From Tepidiforma sp. (lineage in GTDB: Bacteria; Chloroflexota; Dehalococcoidia; Tepidiformales; Tepidiformaceae): DNA of 64,000 nucleotides. The DNA is taken from the NCBI RefSeq assembly GCF_026003995.1, contig NZ_BPIG01000003.1, positions 248,001-312,000 on the forward strand, given 5' to 3'. How positions within the stretch are numbered: the first letter of the stretch is position 1; each line of letters opens with the position of its first letter. The position numbers were made by a program, and so were the translations under genes. The notes below the pieces were generated by a model. The model made no database searches, was not told where the DNA came from, and worked only from the letters and a program-made list of their open reading frames with translations. Shown one piece after another: positions 1 through 8,648 of the stretch.

Positions 1-1
1 G

Positions 2-823
2 ACGCGGATGCCGTTCTACCTGCGGAAGGCGCGGACCGGCTACCGGCTCGGCCACGACAGCATCGAAGACGGCATCATCCACATGCTGAGCGACCCCTTC
101 AAGGGCTACCACATGGGGATCACGGCGGAGAACCTGGCCGAGCGGTTCGAAGTGAGCCGCGAGGCGCAGGATGCCTTCGCCGCCGAGAGCCAGCGGCGCG
201 CCATCGCCGCCATCGAAGCCGGCCGCTTCAAGGAGCAGATCGCGCCGATCACCATCCGCGTCGGCAAGGAAGAGAAGGTCTTCGACACCGACGAGCACCC
301 GCGCGCGACGACCGTCGAAGCGCTCGCCAAGCTGCGGCCCGCCTTCAAGGAGGGCGGCGTGGTGACGGCCGGCAACGCCAGCGGCATCAACGACGGCGCC
401 GCCGCGCTCGTCCTCATGAGCGCGAGCAAGGCGAAGGAGCTGGGCGCGACGCCGCGGCTCCGCATCGTCGCCCGCGCCGAGGCCGGCGTCGACCCGGCGA
501 TCATGGGCAGCGGCCCCATCCCGGCCATCCGGAAGGTGCTCGAGAAGGCCCAGATGACGCTCGACCAGATCGACTGCATCGAGCTGAACGAGGCGTTCGC
601 CAGCGTCTCCTGCGCCTGCGCGAGCGAGCTCTGCCTCGACCCGGAGAAGGTGAACCCGAACGGCGGCGCAATCGCGCTCGGCCACCCGATCGGCGCGACC
701 GGCGCCATCCTGACCGTGAAGCTGATGTACGAGCTGGAGCGGACGGGCGGCCGCTACGGCATCGTCAGCCTCTGCATCGGCGGCGGCCAGGGCATCGCGA
801 CGATCTTCGAGCGGGTGAGCTAA
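2..823 (+). CDS. thiolase (acetyl-CoA acetyltransferase family), C-terminal part
   Basis: This is the C-terminal two thirds of a thiolase; the reading frame is open to the left window edge, so the true start and the nucleophilic Cys loop lie outside. Visible family hallmarks are the NEAFA motif near residue 195, the catalytic-His motif GHPIGATG about 30 residues later, and the C-terminal active-site Cys in CIGGGQG. Thiolases condense or cleave acyl-CoA in fatty acid, polyhydroxyalkanoate or branched-acid metabolism; the sequence alone does not tell which direction or chain length. It is followed closely by a strong terminator, so it is the last gene of its operon. Family assignment is certain, substrate is not. 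Confidence 0.93.
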   Translation, partial: TRMPFYLRKARTGYRLGHDSIEDGIIHMLSDPFKGYHMGITAENLAERFEVSREAQDAFAAESQRRAIAAIEAGRFKEQIAPITIRVGKEEKVFDTDEHPRATTVEALAKLRPAFKEGGVVTAGNASGINDGAAALVLMSASKAKELGATPRLRIVARAEAGVDPAIMGSGPIPAIRKVLEKAQMTLDQIDCIELNEAFASVSCACASELCLDPEKVNPNGGAIALGHPIGATGAILTVKLMYELERTGGRYGIVSLCIGGGQGIATIFERVS

Positions 824-849
824 CCGCCCGTTCCGGTGGGAACGCGCAG

Positions 850-884
850 CGGGGGCAGCCGGCTGGCTGCCCCCGTTTCGTTTG
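850..884 (+). terminator. Rho-independent terminator of the thiolase gene
   Basis: A perfect 10-bp stem, GGGGGCAGCC / GGCTGCCCCC with a GGCT loop, is followed by GTTTCGTTT. It lies 27 bases after the thiolase stop and faces the 3' end of the convergent CoA-binding gene. Confidence 0.85.
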
Positions 885-910
885 CCGTTCGTTCGCCGAG
901 CGGGAGATGG

Positions 911-1357
911 CTACCCCGCGGCCTGGCCGCCTGCGCGCTTCGGCGCCTCCTGGCTGTGCACCACCTTCGCGCAGCGGTCCTGGATGGCGGCGAGGCCGGC
1001 GGCCCGGGCGCGTTCGATGCCCGCGTCATTCGTGATGCCTTCCTGCAGCCAGACGCACTTCGCACCCGCCGCGATCGCCTCGTCGATCACCTCGTCGGTA
1101 TCGGCCGGGCGGACGAAGACGTCGACGACATCGACCGGGCCGGGGACGTCGCGGAGGGAGGCGTAGGCCGTTTCGCCGAGGATTTCATCGGCGGGGAAGC
1201 GGCCGCGGTGGACGGGGATGATGCGGTAGCCGGCCTCCTTCAGGTACTTCGCGACGCGGTAGGCGGGCCGGTCTTCGCGGCTGTCGAGGCCGACGACGGC
1301 GATGGTGGCCGCGCTCATCAGGGCATCGATGGCGGCCTGGTCAGCGGTGCTTGCCAC
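911..1357 (-). CDS. CoA-binding domain protein (YccU-like)
   Basis: A 148-residue protein consisting of a single Rossmann-type CoA-binding domain. The N-terminal stretch IAVVGLDSREDRPAYRVAKY followed by GYRIIPVHRG matches the family pattern (a Gly-rich turn, then RPSxxVAxYL and a GYxVxPVNP-like strand). The central VDVVDVFVRPADT strand and the KCVWLQEGI strand are also typical. Members bind CoA-like nucleotides but their physiological role is not established. The start overlaps the upstream membrane-protein gene by 17 bases, so the two are probably co-transcribed. Confidence 0.85.
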   Translation of the reverse strand: MASTADQAAIDALMSAATIAVVGLDSREDRPAYRVAKYLKEAGYRIIPVHRGRFPADEILGETAYASLRDVPGPVDVVDVFVRPADTDEVIDEAIAAGAKCVWLQEGITNDAGIERARAAGLAAIQDRCAKVVHSQEAPKRAGGQAAG

Positions 1358-2060
1358 GGGGTTTCCTCCTCGAACCGGCGCGTTCGCCGGCGGTTCGTTC
1401 GATGGGCTGGCCGGTGTCGGTATCGATTTCGACCAGCTCCCAGCCCTCGGGCAGGTCGATGCGGGCGCCCGTCATGGCGGCGATCGCCTGGCCGACGGCA
1501 AGGGTGCGGTCCATGCCGTCCTCCTGGCCGTAGGCGGGCACGGGCACGTTGCAGATGGTGAGCCGCTTGCCGCTCTTCTTCACGAGGACGAGCGAGAACT
1601 GGCGGAGGTCGTCCGGCAGGTCGTGCCAGCGGTCCGGCTGGTCGCCTTCGATGCAGACCTCGAGGTGGTCGATCTTGGCGAAGGGGACGAGCTCCTTCGT
1701 GCCGATGCCCATGCCGAGGTAGCCCTGCTGCCAGGTGGCCGAGCCCTTGCGGCGGTCGACGACGACATCGGCGCCGACGAGCGCGCCGACGAGGCCCATG
1801 ACGGAGACGGGCACGAGGATGATGAGAAGCAGGAGCAGGCCGACGAGCAGCCAGAACGGGAGGGCCGGGCCGCGGTCGACCATGAACCAGCCGGCGGCGA
1901 AGGAGAGGAGGAGGCCGAGGAGCGGGAGGATGATGGTGCCGCGGGCGCTCTTGATTTCGATCCGGTCGTCGCCGATGACGGCCATGGAGCGGTGGAGCAG
2001 CACCGTCTGCTTGCCGTCGCGGCGCCGGTCGACGACGTGGCCGGGCAGGTTGGTGACCAT
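1341..2060 (-). CDS. predicted membrane protein, unknown function
   Basis: A 239-residue protein I do not assign to a named family. About residues 43-62 and 70-97 form two hydrophobic membrane segments joined by a short loop, preceded by a polar N-terminal region of about 40 residues. The C-terminal 130 residues are soluble and contain a beta-rich stretch (ELVPFAKIDHLEVC) that looks like a PH-like or bPH-type domain following a membrane hairpin; this is a guess from pattern only. The last 30 residues are basic. It is the first gene of a pair with the CoA-binding protein. Confidence 0.6.
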   Translation of the reverse strand: MVTNLPGHVVDRRRDGKQTVLLHRSMAVIGDDRIEIKSARGTIILPLLGLLLSFAAGWFMVDRGPALPFWLLVGLLLLLIILVPVSVMGLVGALVGADVVVDRRKGSATWQQGYLGMGIGTKELVPFAKIDHLEVCIEGDQPDRWHDLPDDLRQFSLVLVKKSGKRLTICNVPVPAYGQEDGMDRTLAVGQAIAAMTGARIDLPEGWELVEIDTDTGQPIERTAGERAGSRRKPRGKHR

Positions 2061-2143
2061 CGTGATCGATCGTCAGGCCGCGGGGCGTGGGCGGTCAATC
2101 GGGGGCGGGGGCAGCCCCCTTGCGCCCGCCGGGCCCGGGGGCG

Positions 2144-2944
2144 CTAGGCCGGCTTCCGGAGGACGGCGAGGAGGAGGTTGAGCCGGCCGTCGGCGAGGGC
2201 GACCTCGGCGTTCCGCACCCGGTCGGGGAAATCGGGCCCGGCGGTGAGGGCGAGCGAGAGCGGCCGCCCCGGCGGGAAGGCGGCCGGGGGCGGCGGCGGC
2301 ACGACCTCCCACCGCTCGATGCGGAAGCCGGCCGCTTCGAGGCCCTGCTGCGTCGCCGCCTCATCCAGCAGGTGGCTGATCGCCGGCTCGCGCGCCCACG
2401 GCAGCGGGTAGGCGAGCGGCGCCGGGTTCGGCCCCCGGATGATGTCGAAGCAGGCGAACCGGCCGCCGGGCCGGAGCACGCGGAACGCCTCGGCCCAGAA
2501 CCGCGCCCGGTCGGCGATGTTCATCACGACGTGCTGGGTGACGACGGCGTCGAAGCTCGCATCGTCGAACGGGAGCGCGAGGCAGGTGCCTTCGACGAAC
2601 TCGCACAGGTCCGCGAGCCCGCAGGCCTCGGCGAGGATGCGCGCCGAGCGGATGAATTCGGGCGTGAGGTCGATGCCGGTGACCCGGCAGCCTGCCTCGG
2701 CGGCCAGCATCCGCGCCGGCCCGCCGAGCCCGCAGCCGAGGTCGAGCACCCGCTCGCCGGGCTGGAGGCCGGCCGCCGCCGCGAGGTCGCGCGTGGCGCG
2801 GTGGCCGTACGAATGGAACTGGTCGGCCGGGGCGAGCGCCTGCGGCGAGGGTTCGGCCCCCGCGGCCGCGAGCGCCTCGAGGATCCGCTCGGCGAGCCGG
2901 TCGCCGCTGTAGTGGGCGCGGATTGCGAGGTCATCTGCCGGCAT
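2144..2944 (-). CDS. SAM-dependent methyltransferase, UbiE/Coq5-like class I
   Basis: A 266-residue class I methyltransferase. Motif I is VLDLGCGLGGPARML near residue 75, followed by the acidic end of strand beta2 in VTGIDLTPEF, and a motif IV region FDAVVTQHVVMN. The C-terminal part (PGGRFACFDI) fits post-motif III. The closest general resemblance is to sarcosine/sterol/ubiquinone-type small-molecule methyltransferases; the substrate cannot be read from sequence. Its start overlaps the 3' end of the upstream acyl-CoA-synthetase-like gene by 14 bases, so both are in one transcript. Confidence 0.85.
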   Translation of the reverse strand: MPADDLAIRAHYSGDRLAERILEALAAAGAEPSPQALAPADQFHSYGHRATRDLAAAAGLQPGERVLDLGCGLGGPARMLAAEAGCRVTGIDLTPEFIRSARILAEACGLADLCEFVEGTCLALPFDDASFDAVVTQHVVMNIADRARFWAEAFRVLRPGGRFACFDIIRGPNPAPLAYPLPWAREPAISHLLDEAATQQGLEAAGFRIERWEVVPPPPPAAFPPGRPLSLALTAGPDFPDRVRNAEVALADGRLNLLLAVLRKPA

Positions 2945-4370
2945 CGCGCTGTTCCTTCCAGGCCGCGAGGCGGCCGAGGGCGAAGGCCGCGCGCTCCACG
3001 CTGGGGAAGACGGCGATGCCCTTCGCGACGAAGTCGTCGCGCACCTCGTCGACGAGGGCGCGGTGCTCCCGGTTGCGGGTCTCGGTTGGGCCGAGGACGA
3101 CGGCGACCGGCTTCGCGCTGCCGGCGGCGATGGCGGCGAGCCGGCCGCAGGCGTGCTTCAGCCGCTCGGCGGCATCAGGCCGGCCGAAGAACCAGTCCTC
3201 GCCGACGTTGGCGATGGCGAGGTCGTAGTGGTCGCCGTCGAGCATCAGTTCGAGCAGGCCGTTCGAGGAGAGGCCGGAGCCGGCGAGGATCGACTGGTCG
3301 ACCGGGTTGCCGACCCAGTCGGCGAGCATCGGGGCGCGCTCGCGGACCCGTTCGCGGACGGCACCCGGGAGGGGCACGACCTCGAAGCCGTTCTCCTCGG
3401 CGGCATCGGCCGACTGGACGGAGCGGCCCCCGCCGCCGCCGACGATGGCGATGCGGCGCCCGGCCGGCGCGCCGAGGAGAGCGGCCCCGACCATGAGGTC
3501 GAGCAGCTGCTCCTGGTTGCGGGCTTCGATGGCGCCGGCCTGGCGGAGGACGGTGCTCCAGAGTTCGGCCTGCCCGGCGAGGGCGGCGGTGTGGGAAGCG
3601 GCGGAGCGGGCGCCGGCGCGCGTCCGGCCCGCCTTGTGGATGATGACCGGCTTCCGGGCGGCCGCCGCGCGGAGCCCTTCGAAGAAGCCGCGGCCGTCCG
3701 GCACGCCCTCGACGTAGGCGCCGATGACGGCCGTCTCCGGGTCGTCGGCGAGGTAGCGGAGGAGTTCGCCCGGCGTGATATCGAGGCCGTTGCCGTAGTT
3801 CACCACCTTGCCGAAGGCGAGGCCGCGCGCGTTGCCGCGGGTGACGACTTCGACGGCGTTGTTGCCGGACTGGCTGAGGAAGGCGGCGCCGCCGCGGTCC
3901 GCCGGGAGGTCCGGCCGGAAGGAGAGGCCGCCCGCCGGGTGGTAGAGGCCCATGCCGTTCGGGCCGAGGATGCGGACGCCGAGCTCTGCCGCGCGGCGGG
4001 CGATCTGCTGTTCGAGCCGGGCCGCCTCCGCATCGCCGGTCTCGCTGAAGCGGCCGGTGAAGAGGTGGAGGAACCGCACGCCCTTCTCGCCGCACTGCTC
4101 GACGAGGTCGGGCACGGCGGGAGCGGGCACGCAGGAGATGACGAGGTCGACCTGCCCGGGCACCTCGCGGAGGGCCGGGTAGGCCTTCAGCCCGGCGACT
4201 TCGTCGGCCTTCGGGTTGATGGGGTAGATCGGGCCGGCGAAGCCCTGCCGCTTGATCGCTTCGAGGTAGTCGTGGCCGGGGCTGTCGACGTTCGTCGAAG
4301 CGCCGGCGACGGCGACGGCGCGGGGGCGGAAGAGGAGGTCGAGGTCGGGTGTGCGGTCGAAGCGGCTCAC
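2931..4370 (-). CDS. acyl-CoA synthetase (NDP-forming), alpha-subunit-like, no ATP-grasp domain
   Basis: A 479-residue protein with an N-terminal CoA-binding Rossmann domain (AVAVAGASTN, then YPINPKADEVAG and ILGPNGMGLYHP) and two succinyl-CoA-ligase-like flavodoxin domains. The motif ASHTAALAGQ carries the His that is phosphorylated in ADP-forming acetyl-CoA synthetases. The ATP-grasp beta domain found in single-chain ~700-residue relatives is absent and is not encoded next door, so a separate beta subunit must exist elsewhere or the protein has another role. The GTG start at 4370 was chosen because the conserved domain begins at once and because TACAAT lies exactly 6 nt upstream, as in other probable leaderless genes here. 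Longer upstream extension of the frame is not protein-like. Confidence 0.8.
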   Translation of the reverse strand: MSRFDRTPDLDLLFRPRAVAVAGASTNVDSPGHDYLEAIKRQGFAGPIYPINPKADEVAGLKAYPALREVPGQVDLVISCVPAPAVPDLVEQCGEKGVRFLHLFTGRFSETGDAEAARLEQQIARRAAELGVRILGPNGMGLYHPAGGLSFRPDLPADRGGAAFLSQSGNNAVEVVTRGNARGLAFGKVVNYGNGLDITPGELLRYLADDPETAVIGAYVEGVPDGRGFFEGLRAAAARKPVIIHKAGRTRAGARSAASHTAALAGQAELWSTVLRQAGAIEARNQEQLLDLMVGAALLGAPAGRRIAIVGGGGGRSVQSADAAEENGFEVVPLPGAVRERVRERAPMLADWVGNPVDQSILAGSGLSSNGLLELMLDGDHYDLAIANVGEDWFFGRPDAAERLKHACGRLAAIAAGSAKPVAVVLGPTETRNREHRALVDEVRDDFVAKGIAVFPSVERAAFALGRLAAWKEQRDAGR

Positions 4371-4376
4371 GCGGGG

Positions 4377-4382
4377 ATTGTA
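4377..4382 (-). promoter_or_regulatory. -10 hexamer TACAAT for a leaderless transcript
   Basis: On the minus strand TACAAT is followed by six bases and the GTG start of the acyl-CoA-synthetase-like gene. No Shine-Dalgarno fits between them, so transcription probably starts at the GTG. No good -35 box is seen. Confidence 0.6.
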
Positions 4383-4481
4383 CGGGAGGGCCGGCTTGCG
4401 GGGTTGCAACGGGCTGCGGGCGGGGTAGAGTCCGGACCACCTGCTGCACATCTCCTCGACGAACGGGGGTTCGAACCGCCC

Positions 4482-5315
4482 ATGCCGCTGCCGCCGCCCA
4501 TCGACCAGTACGCGCTCCTCCGGGGGCTCCGCTTCCACTACCGCGAATGGCCGAGCCCGGGGAAGCCGCCGCTCGTGCTGCTCCACGGCTTCACGGGCCA
4601 CAGCCGCTCGTGGGACACCTTCGCGGCGGCGATGCAGCCGGGCTGGCATGTCTACGCGCTCGACCAGCGCGGCCACGGCGAGAGCGCATGGAGCGACGAC
4701 TACTCCGCCGATGCGATGGTGGAGGACGTGCGCGCCTTCGTCCGCTGCCTCGGGCTGGAGCGGTTCGCGCTCCTCGGCCTCTCGATGGGCGGCCGGAACG
4801 CCTACCTCTACGCCGCGCGCTACCCGGAGGGGCTCGACCGGCTGGTCATCGTCGACATCGGGCCGGAGGTCCACGGCGCCGGCGCGGCCCGCATCCAGGC
4901 GGGCGTGCGCGCGCCGGACGTCTTCGCGACGCCGGAGGAGGCGGTCGAGCGGGCGCTCAAGGCGAACCCGAACGCCGACCCGGCCGAGGCGCGCCACCGC
5001 ACGCTCCACAACCTGCTCCGGCTGGAAGACGGGACGTGGACCTTCCGCTACGACCGGGCGTACCGGGACGGGAGCCGGCCGATCAGCCGGCCCGACCCGG
5101 AGGCCTCGTGGCGGGAGCTGGCGCGCATCCAGGCGCCGACGCTGCTGGTGCGGGGCGAGCGGAGCGACGTGCTCGCGCCGGAGGTGGCGGAGCGGATGGC
5201 CGCGACGATCCCGGATTGCCGGCTGGTGACGGTGCCCGGGGCCGGCCATTCGATCCCGCTGGAGCGGCCGCTGGGCTTCATCGCCGCGGTCGCGCCGTTC
5301 CTCGCCGCGGAATAA
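4482..5315 (+). CDS. alpha/beta hydrolase
   Basis: A 277-residue single-domain alpha/beta hydrolase. The oxyanion-hole motif LLHGFTGHSRSW lies near residue 32, the nucleophile elbow is GLSMGGRN (Ser), and the C-terminal catalytic His is in GAGHSIPLERP; an acid is expected in the RGERSDVLAPE turn. These features are shared by esterases, haloalkane dehalogenase-like and C-C bond hydrolases, so the substrate is open. ATG 4482 was taken because it begins the N-terminal strand PPIDQYALLRGLRFHY directly. The gene is divergent from the acyl-CoA-synthetase-like operon, with a possible -10 TAGAGT about 55 bases upstream. Confidence 0.88.
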   Translation: MPLPPPIDQYALLRGLRFHYREWPSPGKPPLVLLHGFTGHSRSWDTFAAAMQPGWHVYALDQRGHGESAWSDDYSADAMVEDVRAFVRCLGLERFALLGLSMGGRNAYLYAARYPEGLDRLVIVDIGPEVHGAGAARIQAGVRAPDVFATPEEAVERALKANPNADPAEARHRTLHNLLRLEDGTWTFRYDRAYRDGSRPISRPDPEASWRELARIQAPTLLVRGERSDVLAPEVAERMAATIPDCRLVTVPGAGHSIPLERPLGFIAAVAPFLAAE

Positions 5316-5362
5316 GGCGAACGGCATTTCGGGAAATCAGGAGCATCAGTTCGAGCGGCGTG

Positions 5363-5368
5363 TATACT
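5363..5368 (+). promoter_or_regulatory. candidate -10 hexamer TATACT upstream of the antiporter gene
   Basis: TATACT stands out in this GC-rich sequence and lies about 70 bases before the proposed antiporter start, which has its own GAGGAG ribosome site. No convincing -35 element is visible 16-18 bases upstream. Confidence 0.45.
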
Positions 5369-5438
5369 GGAAGGGCGCTTCCCTCGAGCGCGCCCCCGCT
5401 TCCCCTGCCCGCGCATCCATCCCCGAGGAGTTGCCGTC

Positions 5439-7121
5439 CTGGACGACAGCGGTCTCTACGTCACCCTCGCTGCCGCCCTCGCGGCTGCCGGCATCGGCGC
5501 GCTCGGCGCGAGCCTGCTGCGGCAGTCGGTCATCCTCGGCTACCTCGTGGCCGGGATGGCGATCGGGCCGCACACGCCCGGCTTCGTCGCCGATATCCCG
5601 ACGGTGGAGGACCTCGCCGATATCGGCGTCGTCCTGCTGATGTTCGCCATCGGGCTGCAGCTCTCCTTCCGGGATGTGCGGCGGGTGGGCGGCATCGCGC
5701 TGCTCGGCGGCGGCGCGCAGGTCGTCATCACCCTCGCGGCCGTCACGGGCCTCGGCATGCTCGCCGGGCTCGACTGGCTGCCGGCGCTCTTCCTCGGCGC
5801 GGTGGTCTCGAACTCCTCCAGCACGGTGCTCTCGAAGGTGCTCGCCGACCGTGGCGAAATCGAATCGCTCCACGCGCGGGTGGCGCTGGCGTGGTCCACC
5901 GTGCAGGACTTCAGCACCATCATCCTCGTCGTCATCCTCACGGTGCTGGCGGAGGACGGCAGCACGGCCTCGCTCGCGGGCGACCTCCTGCGGGCGGTGG
6001 GGCTGGCGGTGCTCTACCTCGCGCTGGTCATCCCGGCCGGCTTCGTGCTGCTGCCGCGCTTCTTCGACCTCGTCGCCCGCCTGGGCAGCACGGAGGTGTT
6101 CACCCTCTCGGCGGTGGTGGTCGCGCTCGGCATTTCGCTGCTGGCGCAGCTGTTCGGCGTCTCCATCGCGCTCGGCGCGTTCGTCGGCGGCATCCTCGTC
6201 AACCGGTCCGACCTCTCGCACGAGGTGCTGGGGCAGCTGAACCCGCTGCGCGACATCTTCGCCGGGCTGTTCTTCGTCTCGGTCGGCATGCTCATCGACC
6301 CGCGGGTGCTGCTGGATGCGCCCGCCCTGCTGCTGCTGTCGGTGGCGGCCATCGTGGTGCTCAAGGGCTGGCTCTCGGTGGGGATCACGCTCGCCTTCCG
6401 CTACCCGGGGCGGACGGCGGTGCTGACCGGCGCGGTGCTGGCGCAGTCGGCCGAGTTCAGCTTCCTGCTGGCCCGGCTCGGGACCGATACCGGCGCGATC
6501 TCGAGCGAGCTGTTCGGGGTGATGCTGGCGGCGGCTGCGGCCTCGATGGTGCTCTCGCCGGCCGTGCTGGCGACGGCCGACCCGCTCGGGCGGGCGCTCG
6601 ACCGGCGGCTGCGCGGCCGGGCTCGGCCGGCCGGCGAGGCGCCGCACCCGGGCCTCGCGAACCACGCCATCCTCGCCGGGTACGGCCGCGTAGGCCGCGT
6701 CGTCCACCGCGCCATCCGCGACCAGGCGATCCCCGTCGTCGTCATCGAGCAGGACGCCGAGACGGTCGCCGCGCTCCGGCGCGAGGGCGTGACGGTCTTC
6801 CAGGGCAGCGCCTCGAACCCGGTGCTGCTGGAGCGGGCCGGCATCCGCACCGCGCGGGCGCTCGTCGTCGCCATCCCGGACCCGCTGAGCGCGCGGCGGA
6901 TCGTGACCTTCGCCCGGGGCGCGAACCCGGCCATCGACATCGTGGTGCGGACGCACAGCGACGGCGAGCGGGCGTTCCTCGAAGAGCACGGCGCGGACGA
7001 GGCGGTGCTGGGCGAGCTGGAGCTGGCGCTGGAGATGAGCCGCCACACGCTCAAGGCGTTCCGCGTCGGCGAGCCGGCGGTCGCGGCGATCCTCGCCCGG
7101 ATGCGGTCACGCGCCGGCTGA
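5439..7121 (+). CDS. CPA2-family cation/proton antiporter with C-terminal RCK (TrkA-N) domain
   Basis: A protein of about 560 residues. The first ~390 residues are a Kef/CPA2-type antiporter membrane domain with about twelve hydrophobic helices; GYLVAGMAIGPHTPGF and GALSLGAFVGG-like segments (here IALGAFVGGIL) are typical. The C-terminal part is a regulatory RCK domain beginning HAILAGYGRVGRVVHRAI, with a Gly-rich nucleotide site and an acidic strand end (VVVIEQDAE). Such proteins exchange K+ or Na+ for H+. No ATG/GTG/TTG start lies before the first membrane helix; a CTG at 5439, eight bases after GAGGAG, would give a complete first helix, whereas ATG 5547 would delete it. The stop overlaps the convergent MFS gene by 15 bases. 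Confidence 0.85.
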   Translation: MDDSGLYVTLAAALAAAGIGALGASLLRQSVILGYLVAGMAIGPHTPGFVADIPTVEDLADIGVVLLMFAIGLQLSFRDVRRVGGIALLGGGAQVVITLAAVTGLGMLAGLDWLPALFLGAVVSNSSSTVLSKVLADRGEIESLHARVALAWSTVQDFSTIILVVILTVLAEDGSTASLAGDLLRAVGLAVLYLALVIPAGFVLLPRFFDLVARLGSTEVFTLSAVVVALGISLLAQLFGVSIALGAFVGGILVNRSDLSHEVLGQLNPLRDIFAGLFFVSVGMLIDPRVLLDAPALLLLSVAAIVVLKGWLSVGITLAFRYPGRTAVLTGAVLAQSAEFSFLLARLGTDTGAISSELFGVMLAAAAASMVLSPAVLATADPLGRALDRRLRGRARPAGEAPHPGLANHAILAGYGRVGRVVHRAIRDQAIPVVVIEQDAETVAALRREGVTVFQGSASNPVLLERAGIRTARALVVAIPDPLSARRIVTFARGANPAIDIVVRTHSDGERAFLEEHGADEAVLGELELALEMSRHTLKAFRVGEPAVAAILARMRSRAG

Positions 7122-8432
7122 GGGCGAAGGCGCGGCCTCCGGTTCGAGCGCCGGCCGGCGGGCGAAGAGCGAGCGGGCGCGGTCGAGTTCGGCGAGCAGC
7201 AGGAAGCCGGCGACGAGGAGCGACATGGCGGCGAGGGTCACCCGCGCGCCGGCGTAGGTGGTCCCGATGCCGAGGGCGAGGAGCGGCAGCGAAATCGCCG
7301 TCTCAGTGATGGTGAGCTGGACGGCGAAGACGCGGCCGTGCTGGCCCGGCGGCGCCGTCTCGGTGAGCGCCACCCGCCCGGCGATGAGCAGGCCGGAGAG
7401 CGACGCGCCGAGCAGGAAGGCGACCGGGATGGCGACCGCGAAGGTGGTGTTCATCTCCGCTTCGAGCCGGGCGACGGGCGGGATGTGGCTGTACTGGGCC
7501 ACCGCCGTGATCCCGTAATCGAGCGCGGCCAGCGCAGCGAGCGCCGCGACGAGCCCGAGGAGCGCGAGGCGCAGCACCTCGTGGGCGCGGGCGAGGGTGA
7601 GCTCGCGGCTGCACCACCAGAGGCCGGCGAGGATGCCGAGGATGCCCGGCACGAACAGGTAGGCGATCGCCTCCCAGCCGAGGCCGAGGTCGCGCTCGAG
7701 GTAGAACGGGAGCGCGACGACGATGCCCTTCGAGACGACCATCTTGAGGCCGAGCGCGATGACGGCGTAGCGGGCGATCGATTCGCGGCCGAAGAACCGC
7801 ATCGTCGCGCCGAAGGAGAGCGCGGCGCGGGCGCTGCCAGCGGCAAACGCCCGCGCCAGCGGAGCGACACGCACGGCCAGCACCACGGTCAGGAGAAAGA
7901 GGAGGGACAAACCGACTGCGGCGCCGATGACCATGGCCGTGGGACCGCCAAGGAAGTAGAGCGCGGGGGCGAGCACGAGCATGCCCGCGCCCTGCCCCGC
8001 GTACTGGAGCGCGGCGAACCACGAGTGCACCCGGCCGACGTGCGCGTCCTGGAGCGGGCGCACGAGGGCGAGTTCGGCCGGGGTGAAGACCTGCGAGCCG
8101 GTGGAGTAGAGGAAGGCGAGCACCCACGCGCTCGTGCCGCCATCGAGCCACCAGATGCCGGCCGCCACTGGAAGCAGCCGGAGCAGCGCGCCCGCGGCGT
8201 AGCCCCGCCCCGGCCCGAGCCGGTCGGCGAGCGAGCCGCCCGGCAGCCCGAGCACGATGGACGGGATGAGCATCGCGATGAAAAGGCTCGAAAGGTCGAG
8301 CGCGGGCTTCGAACTGGTGCCCGCGACGAGGAAGAGGGCGGCCAGCCAGATGTTCTGGGATGTCTGCGCGGTGAAGCGCGCGGCGTAGGTCAGCGTGCGT
8401 TCGAAGCGGAGCGACGGCGCGGCGGCGGACAC
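7107..8432 (-). CDS. MFS transporter under c-di-AMP riboswitch control
   Basis: A 441-residue major facilitator superfamily protein with about twelve hydrophobic helices. The loop between helices 2 and 3 carries the MFS signature-like GLPGGSLADRLGPGRG. It is paralogous to the carrier encoded at 36.4-37.7 kb (shared AxFTAQxxQNxxxAALxVxAGT N-terminus). The GTG start is preceded by a leader of about 220 bases containing a ydaO-type c-di-AMP riboswitch and a candidate expression platform. Because c-di-AMP generally controls osmolyte, K+ and envelope functions, export or import of an osmolyte or ion-linked solute is possible, but the substrate is unknown. Confidence 0.85.
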   Translation of the reverse strand: MSAAAPSLRFERTLTYAARFTAQTSQNIWLAALFLVAGTSSKPALDLSSLFIAMLIPSIVLGLPGGSLADRLGPGRGYAAGALLRLLPVAAGIWWLDGGTSAWVLAFLYSTGSQVFTPAELALVRPLQDAHVGRVHSWFAALQYAGQGAGMLVLAPALYFLGGPTAMVIGAAVGLSLLFLLTVVLAVRVAPLARAFAAGSARAALSFGATMRFFGRESIARYAVIALGLKMVVSKGIVVALPFYLERDLGLGWEAIAYLFVPGILGILAGLWWCSRELTLARAHEVLRLALLGLVAALAALAALDYGITAVAQYSHIPPVARLEAEMNTTFAVAIPVAFLLGASLSGLLIAGRVALTETAPPGQHGRVFAVQLTITETAISLPLLALGIGTTYAGARVTLAAMSLLVAGFLLLAELDRARSLFARRPALEPEAAPSPSAGA

Positions 8433-8493
8433 CCGTGTTCCCCCGGAGACGGTCTCGTGGCAGCGCCGCCGGGAGGCGGGCCGCCGGGTTCGT

Positions 8494-8527
8494 CGAGAGA
8501 CCGGGCCTTCAGGTGCCGCGTCTCTCC
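8494..8527 (-). promoter_or_regulatory. candidate expression platform of the first ydaO riboswitch
   Basis: On the minus strand a GAGAGACGC...GGTCTCTCG stem follows the aptamer. The same GGTCTCTCG can instead pair with CGAGACC at about 8446-8453 close to the MFS start. This offers two exclusive folds, as expected for a switch. There is no U-run, so control of translation is more likely than simple termination. Confidence 0.5.
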
Positions 8528-8648
8528 CAAGAGCCTGCGAGGTTAGCTGCCGGGTTCGGCATTGGGAGTTGCCTACGCGCTCGCGCGCGATTCACCCCGA
8601 GTCGTTGGGTCCCCCGCTCCCCGCGTGCGCGGGGATTCGGCTTCGCAC
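8520..8648 (-). ncRNA. ydaO/yuaA c-di-AMP riboswitch aptamer
   Basis: Read on the minus strand, the conserved blocks occur in the right order: GCCGAATCC, GGGGGACCCAACG, GGGGTGAATC, GTAGGC, TGCCGAACCCGGCAGC and TAACCTCGCAGGC. These are the hallmark segments of the ydaO class, whose ligand is cyclic di-AMP. The next gene downstream is the MFS carrier at 7107-8432. A TATAGT box sits just upstream of the aptamer. Confidence 0.93.

Noticed and set aside
4466-4482. GGGTTCGAACC resembling a tRNA T-loop
   Set aside because: No acceptor, D or anticodon arms surround it, and it runs straight into the hydrolase start.
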